This document shows positions 41,244 to 49,067 of a stretch of DNA of 64,000 nt, piece by piece. Origin of the DNA: BOG-933 sp037132135 (GTDB lineage Bacteria > Pseudomonadota > Alphaproteobacteria > Azospirillales > Azospirillaceae); assembly GCA_037132135.1 (NCBI GenBank), contig JBAXPR010000007.1, forward strand, positions 9,723 to 73,722. The letters are read 5' to 3'. Position 1 is the first letter of the stretch; the number at the start of each line of letters is the position of its first letter. Below the pieces are notes generated by a model. The model did no database searches and was not told the DNA's origin. It worked only from the letters and a program-made list of their open reading frames with translations. The position numbers and the translations under genes were made by a program.

Positions 41244-41836
41244 TGCGGGCGTCCCAGCCGGGTGAGAAGAGAGCCGATGTCCTCACGCCCGCTGGCCAGA
41301 GTGGCCACCGAGCGGGTCGAGACATGAGCAACCGCGAAACTTGGTCCCGCCGCCGAAGCCGAGCGCACCGAACGCACCGGCCGGCGCTGCTGGGGCTGGG
41401 TCCGGCCCTGGGACAGCGGCTGCATCTGAACCGGCGCCTGAGCCGCGGCCAGCGTCGCGATCGGGGCGGGACGCTGGCCGACCGCGGGCGCCCGCTCGGC
41501 GGCGCGGCCGCTGGTGGCCGGGGACGCCGGCGGGGGGGTCAGGCTGGCCGGCAGGGTGGTCGGACGGGCGGGCAGAACCTCGAAGCCGGCAATCTGGGTG
41601 GCGACGATCGGCTTGAGCGCGAGATAGCTCGCCGCCAGCTGTTCCAGTCGTGCCGGATCATTGAGGAAGCTCCACTCGGCCTTCAGGACCTGAATGCCGT
41701 CCTGCTCGTTGACGATCTGGCGTTCCAGGGCGATTTTCTCGTCCTTCAGGCTCTGAACCCGATAGCTGGTGTGAAACAGCGAGACGCCGGCGAATGCGGC
41801 AAGGCCGAGCCAGAGAAAATCCGATTTGCGGAGCAT
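41240..41836 (-). CDS. ftsL: Cell division protein FtsL, alphaproteobacterial form
   Basis: 198 residues: a short cytoplasmic tail, a membrane helix (FLWLGLAAFAGVSLFHTSY), a coiled-coil segment (VQSLKDEKIALERQIVNEQDGIQ shown here only in part: LKDEKIALERQIV) with AEWSFLNDPARLEQLA typical of FtsL, and a Pro/Ala/Gln-rich tail of about 110 residues that E. coli FtsL lacks. FtsL joins FtsQ and FtsB to recruit and activate FtsWI. Identification rests on the helix/coiled-coil pattern and on its fixed place between rsmH and ftsI. Confidence 0.88.
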   Translation of the reverse strand: MLRKSDFLWLGLAAFAGVSLFHTSYRVQSLKDEKIALERQIVNEQDGIQVLKAEWSFLNDPARLEQLAASYLALKPIVATQIAGFEVLPARPTTLPASLTPPPASPATSGRAAERAPAVGQRPAPIATLAAAQAPVQMQPLSQGRTQPQQRRPVRSVRSASAAGPSFAVAHVSTRSVATLASGREDIGSLLTRLGRPQ

Positions 41837-41869
41837 AGGGGCCTCCCAGGAACACTCTAAGGTCTACAA

Positions 41870-42883
41870 TCAGGCAACGGGGATCGGGGCAGCAGCGGTC
41901 CGTTCGGCGATACGCAGCCGGGCGGACCGGGATCGGGGATTGGCAGCCACCTCGGCGGCCGACGCCACCAGCGGCCGGCGCTCCAGGAGACGGAAGCTCG
42001 GCTCACGCCGCGCCGCCCCCGTGATCGCCAAGGGTTGATGACGGGAGGGCGCGGGCAGACTTCCGGCGCGCTGGCGCAAAAAGTCCTTGACGATCCGGTC
42101 CTCGAATGAGTGAAATGCGACAATGCCAAGACGCCCTTCCGGCGCCAGCAGGCGCTCGGCGGCGGCAAGGCCGCGCAGCAACTCGCCCGGTTCGTCGTTG
42201 ACCGCCATGCGCAGGGCCTGAAAGGTCCGGGTCGCGGGGTCGATACCGTCGCGGCTCATCGGCACCACCCGGCGCACGATCGAGGCGAGGCGGCCGGTGC
42301 GCAGGATCGGCTCGACGGCCCGGGCCTCGACGATCGCCGAGGCCACCCGGCGGGCGCGGCGCTCGTCGCCATAGGTGAAGACGATGCGGGCGAGGTCCGC
42401 CTCGGGCAACTGGTTGACCAGATCCGCCGCGGTCTCGCCGCTGGCGCCCATGCGCATGTCGAGCGGACCGTCGGCACGGAAGGAAAAGCCGCGCTCGGCC
42501 TCGTCGAGATGGGCCGAGGAGACGCCGAGGTCGAACGCGATGCCGTCGACCGCGCGCACCCCCCGCCCCGCCAGCAGCGCCTCAAGATCGCCGAAACAGC
42601 CTTCGAGCACGGTCAGCCGGCCATCGCCCGCCGCGGCCAGGGCCCCGGCCAGCGCGACCGCCCGCGGGTCGCGGTCCACCGCATAGACCCGGCAGCCGGC
42701 GGCGGCCAGAATCGCCCGGGTATAGCCGCCCTCGCCGAAGGTGCAGTCGACATACACACCGCCGTCACGCGGGGCCAGCGCCGCCACCACTTCGGCCAGC
42801 AGCACCGGAACATGGCCGCCGGTCCCGGTGGCGCCCCGGGACGGCCGTCCGCCGTCCCGGGCAATCGCGGCGGCAGCCATCAT
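41870..42883 (-). CDS. rsmH: 16S rRNA m4C1402 methyltransferase
   Basis: 337 residues. GHVPVLLAEVVAAL and YVDCTFGEGGYTRAIL form the SAM site; FDLGVSSAHLDEAERGFSFRAD (abbreviated, with DLGVSSAHLD as the core), GPLDMRM and FHSFEDRIVKDF are family signatures. RsmH methylates N4 of C1402 in 16S rRNA. Long known as mraW; it is always the second gene of the dcw cluster. The start overlaps the mraZ stop as ATGA. Confidence 0.96.
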   Translation of the reverse strand: MMAAAAIARDGGRPSRGATGTGGHVPVLLAEVVAALAPRDGGVYVDCTFGEGGYTRAILAAAGCRVYAVDRDPRAVALAGALAAAGDGRLTVLEGCFGDLEALLAGRGVRAVDGIAFDLGVSSAHLDEAERGFSFRADGPLDMRMGASGETAADLVNQLPEADLARIVFTYGDERRARRVASAIVEARAVEPILRTGRLASIVRRVVPMSRDGIDPATRTFQALRMAVNDEPGELLRGLAAAERLLAPEGRLGIVAFHSFEDRIVKDFLRQRAGSLPAPSRHQPLAITGAARREPSFRLLERRPLVASAAEVAANPRSRSARLRIAERTAAAPIPVA

Positions 42884-43362
42884 GACAGCCCCCCGCGCAG
42901 CTGGGAGGCCTTGGCGATGATCTTGCTGAGGGAAACGTCGCGGGAGCGGGCCTTGTCGCGCATCACGTCCTCGTGAACGCTGAGCGCCCGGGGCTCCCAG
43001 ATCTGGAAGGTCTTGCGCCGGCCGACAAACGCCGCTTCCTCGGAAATGTTCGCGAAGCGGGCGAGATGCTCGGGCAGCACGATCCGGCCTTCGCCATCGA
43101 ACGGCACCTGGACCGAACCGCCGAAAATCGTGGTCTCGTACAGCTCGTAGTCTTCGTTGGAGAGGTCGAGCGCCTCTAAGCTGTCGCTCAGCTGCTCCAT
43201 GTGATCGGCGCTGCACGCCTCGAGGGCCGGATACTGGAGCGACTTGAAAACCACCACACCCTGATAGGACTGACCGGACAGCACCTTGCGAAAGTCGGCC
43301 GGGACCGAGACCCGCCCCTTCTTGTCAACCTTGTTGACGTATGTCGACAGGAAGACAGCCAT
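42880..43362 (-). CDS. mraZ: Transcriptional regulator MraZ
   Basis: 160 residues from MAVFLSTYVNKVDKKGRVSVP. Two AbrB-like swapped-hairpin repeats: VDKKGRVSVPADFR (about 10-25) and the second half with FDGEGRIVLPEHLARFA (about 85-100). MraZ binds TGGGN repeats upstream of its own operon and represses it in E. coli. AAGGA about 10 bases before this ATG decides the start against the ATG nine bases upstream. It is the first gene of the dcw cluster. Confidence 0.94.
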   Translation of the reverse strand: MAVFLSTYVNKVDKKGRVSVPADFRKVLSGQSYQGVVVFKSLQYPALEACSADHMEQLSDSLEALDLSNEDYELYETTIFGGSVQVPFDGEGRIVLPEHLARFANISEEAAFVGRRKTFQIWEPRALSVHEDVMRDKARSRDVSLSKIIAKASQLRGGLS

Positions 43363-43475
43363 CGGTGACATTGTCCTTGGGGCTGGGGCCGGTGAGACTG
43401 CGCGCCCTCGCTGAGGCTGAACTCGCGTCCCCATCCCGGCAATCGGGTTGGGATGGGAAGCACCCCCATATCTCT

Positions 43476-43516
43476 TGGGTGTTTATGGACTATCATGGGA
43501 TTTTATGGGCAGTCAA
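43476..43516 (-). promoter_or_regulatory. mraZ promoter with four-copy MraZ operator
   Basis: On the plus strand TGGGT (43476), TGGAC (43486), TGGGA (43496) and TGGGC (43506) recur with an exact 10-bp period and 5-bp spacers, the arrangement known for MraZ boxes. On the minus strand TTGACT (43516-43511), a 16-bp spacer and GATAGT (43494-43489) form a candidate promoter, so the boxes cover the spacer and the -10 element. The leader to mraZ would be about 120 nt. Two more TGGGA copies lie at 43449-43458. Confidence 0.75.
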
Positions 43517-43746
43517 CCGCCCGTGCCGCTTTTTGCGAAATCAGCAAAGGATTGCCCGGCACTGTCACATACCGACCCTACCCCTCGGGGAGAGGCATCT
43601 ATTTGTAGCATTGGCCACTACAAGATCTATGGGGCAGGCCGAGTCGCGACTCGATATTGGCGGGGGTTCAGTCTATGTTCCGAGAGCTGGATGCGGCGCC
43701 GCACAACGGCCGGCTGGTCCTGATTCGCGACTCGGTTCACTGCGGA

Positions 43747-43761
43747 TTAACCGCATCTTAA
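43747..43761. promoter_or_regulatory. CtrA-type binding site upstream of the dcw cluster
   Basis: TTAA-CCGCATC-TTAA, an exact CtrA full site, lies 385 bp upstream of mraZ and about 84 bp downstream of the rnpB 3' end. It could control a distal promoter of the cluster. Confidence 0.6.
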
Positions 43762-43783
43762 TAACTATTTTCTCTCATGATCA

Positions 43784-43824
43784 TGGGATGGCGTGGGAGA
43801 ATACCCAACACCCATGAAATCCCA
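43784..43824. promoter_or_regulatory. Second, inverted cluster of MraZ-type boxes
   Basis: Plus strand: TGGGA at 43784 and 43794 (10-bp period). Minus strand: TGGGA at 43824-43820, TGGGT at 43814-43810 (10-bp period) and TGGGT at 43807-43803. The two pairs face each other across about 12 bp, directly beyond the rnpB 3' end. It may be a second MraZ operator or a hairpin that ends rnpB. Confidence 0.45.
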
Positions 43825-43844
43825 TGACAAAGCGGCAAGAAGTT

Positions 43845-44258
<414 letters not shown>

Positions 44259-44287
44259 AGGGCTTTCCGCGCTCCGGCGCAACCGGC

Positions 44288-44318
44288 AAAAAAAACGGGG
44301 AGCCCGAAGGCTCCCCGG
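44288..44318 (-). terminator. Rho-independent terminator of prpE
   Basis: A perfect 8-bp stem (GGGGAGCC / GGCTCCCC, 4-nt loop) followed on the minus strand by eight T residues, about 30 bp after the prpE stop. It insulates prpE from rnpB. Confidence 0.9.
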
Positions 44319-44345
44319 TCGTCATCACGATGGGTACCGTGACGG

Positions 44346-46247
44346 TTACGCCGACTTGGCGTAACCCAGGCTCTTCAGAGCATCGGCGATTTCCGGCAGA
44401 ATCCCCGGATCATCGATGGTCGCCGGGCACTTGTACTCGACGCTGTCGGCGATCTTCTGCATGGTGCCGCGCAGGATCTTGCCCGAGCGGGTCTTGGGCA
44501 GACGTTCGACGACGACGGCGCGCTTGAAGTCGGCGACCGGGCCGATCTTTTCGCGCACCAGCGCCACCACTTCCTTGACGATCTCTTCGTGGGACTTCTT
44601 GACCCCGGCCTTCAGCACCAGGAAGCCGAGCGGCACCTGGCCCTTGAGCTGGTCGGCGACGCCGATCACCGCGCATTCGGCGACGCACTGGTGCGCCGAG
44701 AGCACTTCTTCCATACCGCCGGTGGAGAGACGATGGCCGGCGACGTTGATGATGTCGTCGGTGCGGGCCATGATGCTGATATAGCCGTCGTCATCAATGA
44801 AGCCGGCGTCACCGGTCTGGTAATAGCCCGGATAATCAGCCATGTAGGCTTTGAGGAACCGGTCGTCGGCGTTCCAGAGGGTCGGCAGCGAGCCCGGAGG
44901 CATCGGCAGCTTGACCACAATCGCGCCGATGTCGCCATGCGGCACTTCCTGCTGCTCGGCGTTGAGGATGCGCACGTCCCAGCCCGGCAGCGGCTTGGTC
45001 GCCGAACCGTACTTGACCTTGAACTTGGTGATGCCGAGCGGGTTGCCCGAAATCGCCCAGCCGGTCTCGGTCTGCCACCAGTGATCGATCACCGGCACGT
45101 TGAGCTTGCTTTCGGCCCACATCAGAGTGTCGGGGTCCGAACGCTCGCCGGCCAGGAAGAGGGCCCGGAAGCAGCCGAGATCGTACTTCTTGAGGTATTC
45201 GCCGTCCGGATCCTCGCGCTTGATGGCGCGGAAGGCAGTCGGCGCGGTGAAGAGGGTCGCGATCTTGTGCTGGCTGATCATGCGCCAGAAGGCGCCCGGA
45301 TCCGGCGTGCCCACCGGCTTGCCTTCATACATCACGCTGGTGCAGCCGTAGAGCAGCGGCCCATAGCAGATGTAGGAGTGGCCAACCACCCAGCCCACGT
45401 CGGACGCCGCCCAGTACACTTCGCCGGGCTGCATGTTGTACATGTACTTCATGGTCCAGGTCAGGGCCACGGCATGACCGCCATTGTCGCGGACGATGCC
45501 CTTGGGCTGACCCGTGGTGCCCGAGGTGTAGAGGATGTAGAGCGGATCGGTCGCTTCCACCGGCACGCATTCGGCCGGCGTCGCCGCGGCGGCGCCCTCC
45601 ACCCAGTCGATGTCGCGACCGGGGATCATGCTCGCCTTTTCCTGGGGCCGCTGATAGATCACGGTATGGGCCGGCTTGTGGACCGAAAGCTCGATCGCCG
45701 AATCGAGCATCGGCTTGTAGGGCAGCACCTTCTTGCCTTCGATACCGCACGAGGCCGAGACGATGACCTTGGGCTTGGCATCGTTGATACGGGTCGACAA
45801 CTCGCTGGGGGCGAAACCGCCGAACACCACCGAATGGACCGCGCCGATGCGTGAACAGGCCAGCATGGCCACCACGGCTTCCGGAATCATCGGCATGTAG
45901 ATGATGACGCGATCACCCTTGCCGACGCCGAGCTGGCGCAGAAGGCCGCCGAACTGTGCCACCAGGCCCTGAAGCTCGCGATAGGTGATGGTCCGGCAGG
46001 TCTGGGTCACCGGGCTGTCATAGATGATGGCCGCCTGATCGGCCCGGCCGCGCTCGACATGGCGGTCGACAGCGTTGTAGCAGGTGTTGAGCACACCCCC
46101 GCGGAACCACCGGTAAAACGGCGGATTGCTGCGATCGAGAACCTGAGTCGGAGCCTTGACCCAATCGATGGCTTTCGCGGCCTCGCCCCAAAAGGTATCG
46201 GGGTCGGAGACGGACTGCGAGAACATCTGTTCGTAAAGACTGGTCAT
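44346..46247 (-). CDS. prpE: Propionate--CoA ligase (PrpE type)
   Basis: 633 residues of the acetyl-CoA synthetase-like adenylate-forming family. AMP-binding motif YILYTSGTTGQPKGIVRD, HWWQTETGWAI, the hinge TGDAGFIDDDGY and the catalytic Lys in KTRSGKILRGTM near the C-terminus. N-terminal NTCYNAVDRHVERGRADQ and the IYDSPVT block match PrpE better than Acs. The reaction is propionate (or acetate) + ATP + CoA to acyl-CoA + AMP + PPi. Monocistronic with a strong terminator. Substrate preference is inferred from resemblance only. Confidence 0.85.
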   Translation of the reverse strand: MTSLYEQMFSQSVSDPDTFWGEAAKAIDWVKAPTQVLDRSNPPFYRWFRGGVLNTCYNAVDRHVERGRADQAAIIYDSPVTQTCRTITYRELQGLVAQFGGLLRQLGVGKGDRVIIYMPMIPEAVVAMLACSRIGAVHSVVFGGFAPSELSTRINDAKPKVIVSASCGIEGKKVLPYKPMLDSAIELSVHKPAHTVIYQRPQEKASMIPGRDIDWVEGAAAATPAECVPVEATDPLYILYTSGTTGQPKGIVRDNGGHAVALTWTMKYMYNMQPGEVYWAASDVGWVVGHSYICYGPLLYGCTSVMYEGKPVGTPDPGAFWRMISQHKIATLFTAPTAFRAIKREDPDGEYLKKYDLGCFRALFLAGERSDPDTLMWAESKLNVPVIDHWWQTETGWAISGNPLGITKFKVKYGSATKPLPGWDVRILNAEQQEVPHGDIGAIVVKLPMPPGSLPTLWNADDRFLKAYMADYPGYYQTGDAGFIDDDGYISIMARTDDIINVAGHRLSTGGMEEVLSAHQCVAECAVIGVADQLKGQVPLGFLVLKAGVKKSHEEIVKEVVALVREKIGPVADFKRAVVVERLPKTRSGKILRGTMQKIADSVEYKCPATIDDPGILPEIADALKSLGYAKSA

Positions 46248-46600
46248 GTTATACCCTTCTTGAGCTCCCTAGAGCAATTATGTTAACGGGCCGCGGACCT
46301 TTGAGCCGCAGGGCGGAAGTGTGCGACAAAACCCGCCCCAATTGCAAATCCTGTTTCCTTTGCTGCAGTGCCAAAGAGTTGGCCTTCACAGCCTCCCCAA
46401 AACCCCGGCGCCGGCCCGACGCCCGGCCCCGCGCCGCGAAAGCCGCCCCGTCCGCGACAACATGCCCTATTTTGCCTCAGAAATCCGCCTTTGCCGGGGC
46501 AAACCCACCGGGGCATACTAACGACAAGGTTGTGAACAGGCGCGCCGATCAAGAAATACAGCCAAGCAGCCGGAGCCCACAGGGAGGAGAAAACACCGTC
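46248..46600. other. Divergent intergenic region prpE / chemoreceptor
   Basis: About 350 bp without a supported gene. It should contain both promoters. An imperfect repeat CTTTG-N9-CAAAG lies around 46357-46376 and an ATTGCAAAT near 46335-46345, but no clear regulator site was identified. The chemoreceptor ribosome-binding site AGGGAGGAG lies at about 46581-46589. Confidence 0.5.
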
Positions 46601-48283
46601 ATGCCTGCGTTTCGCTTGAGAATCGGCACCCGGATTCTGCTGATCGTTGCCGCCGCCGTGTTCGGTGTGGCAATCGTTGCCGCGATCAGTCTTCATCACC
46701 TTCATGATAATCTGCTCCAGGACCGGCAAACCAAGTCCCAACATTTGGTTGAAGTTGCCCACGGCCTGATCGCGACTTTTGCCGCCCAGGCCAAGGCCGG
46801 CAGCCTCAGCACTGAGGAGGCCCAGAAGCGGGCGCTCGCCGCCCTGGCACCGCTGCGCTATGGCGCCGGAGATTATTTCTGGATCAACGACATGCGGCCG
46901 GTGATGATCCTTCATCCCAAGAAGGAGCTGATCGGCAAGGACCTCGCCGGCTTCAAGGATCCGGCCGGCAAGGAGCTGTTCTTGGAGATGATCCGGGTGG
47001 TCAGGGCGGACGGCGGCGGCTTCGTGCCCTATCTCTGGCCCAAGCCCGGCTTCGAGCAACCGGTGGCCAAGATTTCCTACGTCAAGGGTTTCGCCGAGTG
47101 GGGCTGGATCGTCGGTTCGGGCATCTATCTCGACGATGTCGATGCCATCTTCCGCGCCCAGTCGCTGCTGCTGCTGGAACTGGTGTCGGCGATCATCCTG
47201 GTGGTGATCCTGGTTTCGCTGCTGGTGTCACGCAGCATCACCCGCCCGGTGCACGAGATGACCCAGGCCATGGCCCGCCTGGCCGACGGCGATCTCGAGG
47301 TCACGATTCCCGCCGGGGGCCGGTCTGACGAAATCGGCGAGATGAGCGAGGCGATGGCGGTCTTCAAACGCAACGCCAACGACATCCGCCGCCTCGCCGG
47401 CGAACAGGAGGAGATCAAGGCCCGGGCCGAGGCCGACCAGCGGCGGGCCCGCCACGACTTGGCCGAGAGCTTCGAAAACAAGGTCCACTCTTTGATCGAG
47501 CTGGTGCGCGGCAGCTCGCGCCACATCGTCGACACCGCGGGCAAGGTCGGCAACAAGGTCGGATCCTCGTCCCAACAGTCGATGGACGCCGTGTCGGTCT
47601 CGGAACGGACCATCGCCAGCATCCAGTCGCTGACCCGGGCCACCGAAACCCTCAGCGACTCCTTCGCCACCGTCTGTCGCCGGGTCGACGAGTCGAGCAC
47701 CATCTCGCGTCAGGCGGTGACCCGGGCGGAAAACACCAACCGGCAGGTGCTCAGCCTGTCGGAATCGGCCGACCGCATCGGTCAGGTGGTCGGTCTGATC
47801 ACCGACATCGCCTCCCAGACCAACCTCCTGGCGCTCAATGCCACCATCGAGGCCGCGCGGGCCGGCGACGCCGGCAAGGGCTTCGCCGTGGTCGCGAGCG
47901 AGGTCAAGAGTCTGGCCGGTCAGACCGCGAAGGCCACAGAGGAGATTTCCGGGCAGGTGGCGGCAATCCAGCAGGCGACCAAGGATGCCGCGGCGGCGAT
48001 CGCCGAAATCTCCCGGATCATCGGCTCGATGAGCGAGATCGCCAACGACGTCGCCGGCTCGGTGACCGGGCAGAACGCCGCCACCAGCGATATTCTGACC
48101 CAGGTCAAGGGCATTGCCGGCGATGCCCAGGTCTTCAACACCCGCTTCAGCACCGTGGCGCGGGCCTCGGCCTCCTCCTACGCCTCGGCGATCAAGGTGA
48201 TCTGGTCGGCCAATGACCTCTCGAAACCCACCGACTCGCTGATCCGCGAACTCGGCACCTTGATGGAGGCGTTGCGCGCCTAG
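46601..48283 (+). CDS. Methyl-accepting chemotaxis protein with single Cache domain
   Basis: 560 residues. N-terminal membrane helix (ILLIVAAAVFGVAIVAAIS); a periplasmic sCache_2-type sensor (about 35-190; DYFWINDMRPVMILHP, GKDLAGFKDPAGK, GWIVGSGIYLDDVD); a second membrane helix; HAMP (SRSITRPVHEMTQAMARLADGDLEV, core TRPVHEMTQAM); then the signalling domain with the conserved hairpin tip ITDIASQTNLLALNATIEAARAG (core QTNLLALNATIEAA). It should report a small ligand to CheA/CheW. The ATG at 46601 has the strong site AGGGAGGAG 11 bases upstream. No C-terminal CheR-docking pentapeptide is evident. The ligand is unknown; small carboxylates are common for this sensor class. Confidence 0.92.
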   Translation: MPAFRLRIGTRILLIVAAAVFGVAIVAAISLHHLHDNLLQDRQTKSQHLVEVAHGLIATFAAQAKAGSLSTEEAQKRALAALAPLRYGAGDYFWINDMRPVMILHPKKELIGKDLAGFKDPAGKELFLEMIRVVRADGGGFVPYLWPKPGFEQPVAKISYVKGFAEWGWIVGSGIYLDDVDAIFRAQSLLLLELVSAIILVVILVSLLVSRSITRPVHEMTQAMARLADGDLEVTIPAGGRSDEIGEMSEAMAVFKRNANDIRRLAGEQEEIKARAEADQRRARHDLAESFENKVHSLIELVRGSSRHIVDTAGKVGNKVGSSSQQSMDAVSVSERTIASIQSLTRATETLSDSFATVCRRVDESSTISRQAVTRAENTNRQVLSLSESADRIGQVVGLITDIASQTNLLALNATIEAARAGDAGKGFAVVASEVKSLAGQTAKATEEISGQVAAIQQATKDAAAAIAEISRIIGSMSEIANDVAGSVTGQNAATSDILTQVKGIAGDAQVFNTRFSTVARASASSYASAIKVIWSANDLSKPTDSLIRELGTLMEALRA

Positions 48284-48344
48284 CGACGGCGGGGAATCCT
48301 GCTATTCTCGGCCCCTCAGGACCAATGGCCGGAAGGCGGCAGCC

Positions 48345-49067
48345 ATGACCGAACCCCGCAATCGCGCCCTCGTGCTGTTTTCCGGCGGCCAGGATTCGGC
48401 GACCTGTCTCGCCTGGGCACTGGAGCGCTTCGGCCATGTCGAGACCGTTGGCTTCGAGTATGGCCAGCGCCACGCGGTCGAGATGACCTGCCGGCAGCGG
48501 CTGCGCGCCGGCATTGCGGCGCTGAAGCCCCACTGGGCGGCCCGGCTGGGGCCGGATCATGTCCGCGCCCTCGACGCCCTCCACGCGGCCAGCCCCTCGG
48601 CGCTGACCCGCGATGGTGCGATCGAGACTCCGCCGGGGCAATTGCCCACGACCTTCGTGCCCGGACGCAATCTGGTCTTCCTGACCTTCGCCGCGATCCT
48701 GGCCGATCAGCGCGGCCTTGGGCGGCTGGTCGGCGGCATGTGCGAGACCGACTATTCGGGCTATCCCGACTGCCGCGACGACACCGTCAAGGCGCTGCAA
48801 CTGGCGCTCAACCTCGGCATGGACCGGCGCTTCGTGATCGAGACGCCGCTGATGTGGCTGGACAAGGCCGCCTCCTGGCGGCTTGCCGCCGCCCTCGGCG
48901 GCGAGCGACTGGTCGAACTGATCCGGGTCGAAAGCCACACCTGCTACCAGGGCGACCGCTCGGTGCTGCACGAGTGGGGCTATGGCTGCGGCTGCTGCCC
49001 GGCCTGTACGCTCCGCGCGTCCGGCTGGGAGACGTACAGGGGCGGCCTCAGCCCGGCGTCCCCTTGA
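48345..49067 (+). CDS. queC: 7-cyano-7-deazaguanine synthase
   Basis: 240 residues. PP-loop LFSGGQDSATCLAWAL at the N-terminus, GFEYGQRH, PGRNLVFLTFA and CETDYSGYPDCR in the middle, and the zinc site with four Cys in CGCCPACTLRASG near the end plus an earlier SHTCYQG. QueC converts 7-carboxy-7-deazaguanine to preQ0 with ATP and ammonia in queuosine synthesis. Its last 20 bases overlap the 3' end of recN on the other strand. Confidence 0.95.
   Translation: MTEPRNRALVLFSGGQDSATCLAWALERFGHVETVGFEYGQRHAVEMTCRQRLRAGIAALKPHWAARLGPDHVRALDALHAASPSALTRDGAIETPPGQLPTTFVPGRNLVFLTFAAILADQRGLGRLVGGMCETDYSGYPDCRDDTVKALQLALNLGMDRRFVIETPLMWLDKAASWRLAAALGGERLVELIRVESHTCYQGDRSVLHEWGYGCGCCPACTLRASGWETYRGGLSPASP

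Noticed and set aside
46330..46380. TTGCAAA/TTTGC-like half sites upstream of prpE that recall short-chain acyl-CoA regulators
   Set aside because: Spacing and sequence do not match the tandem TTTGCAAA arrangement; too weak to call.
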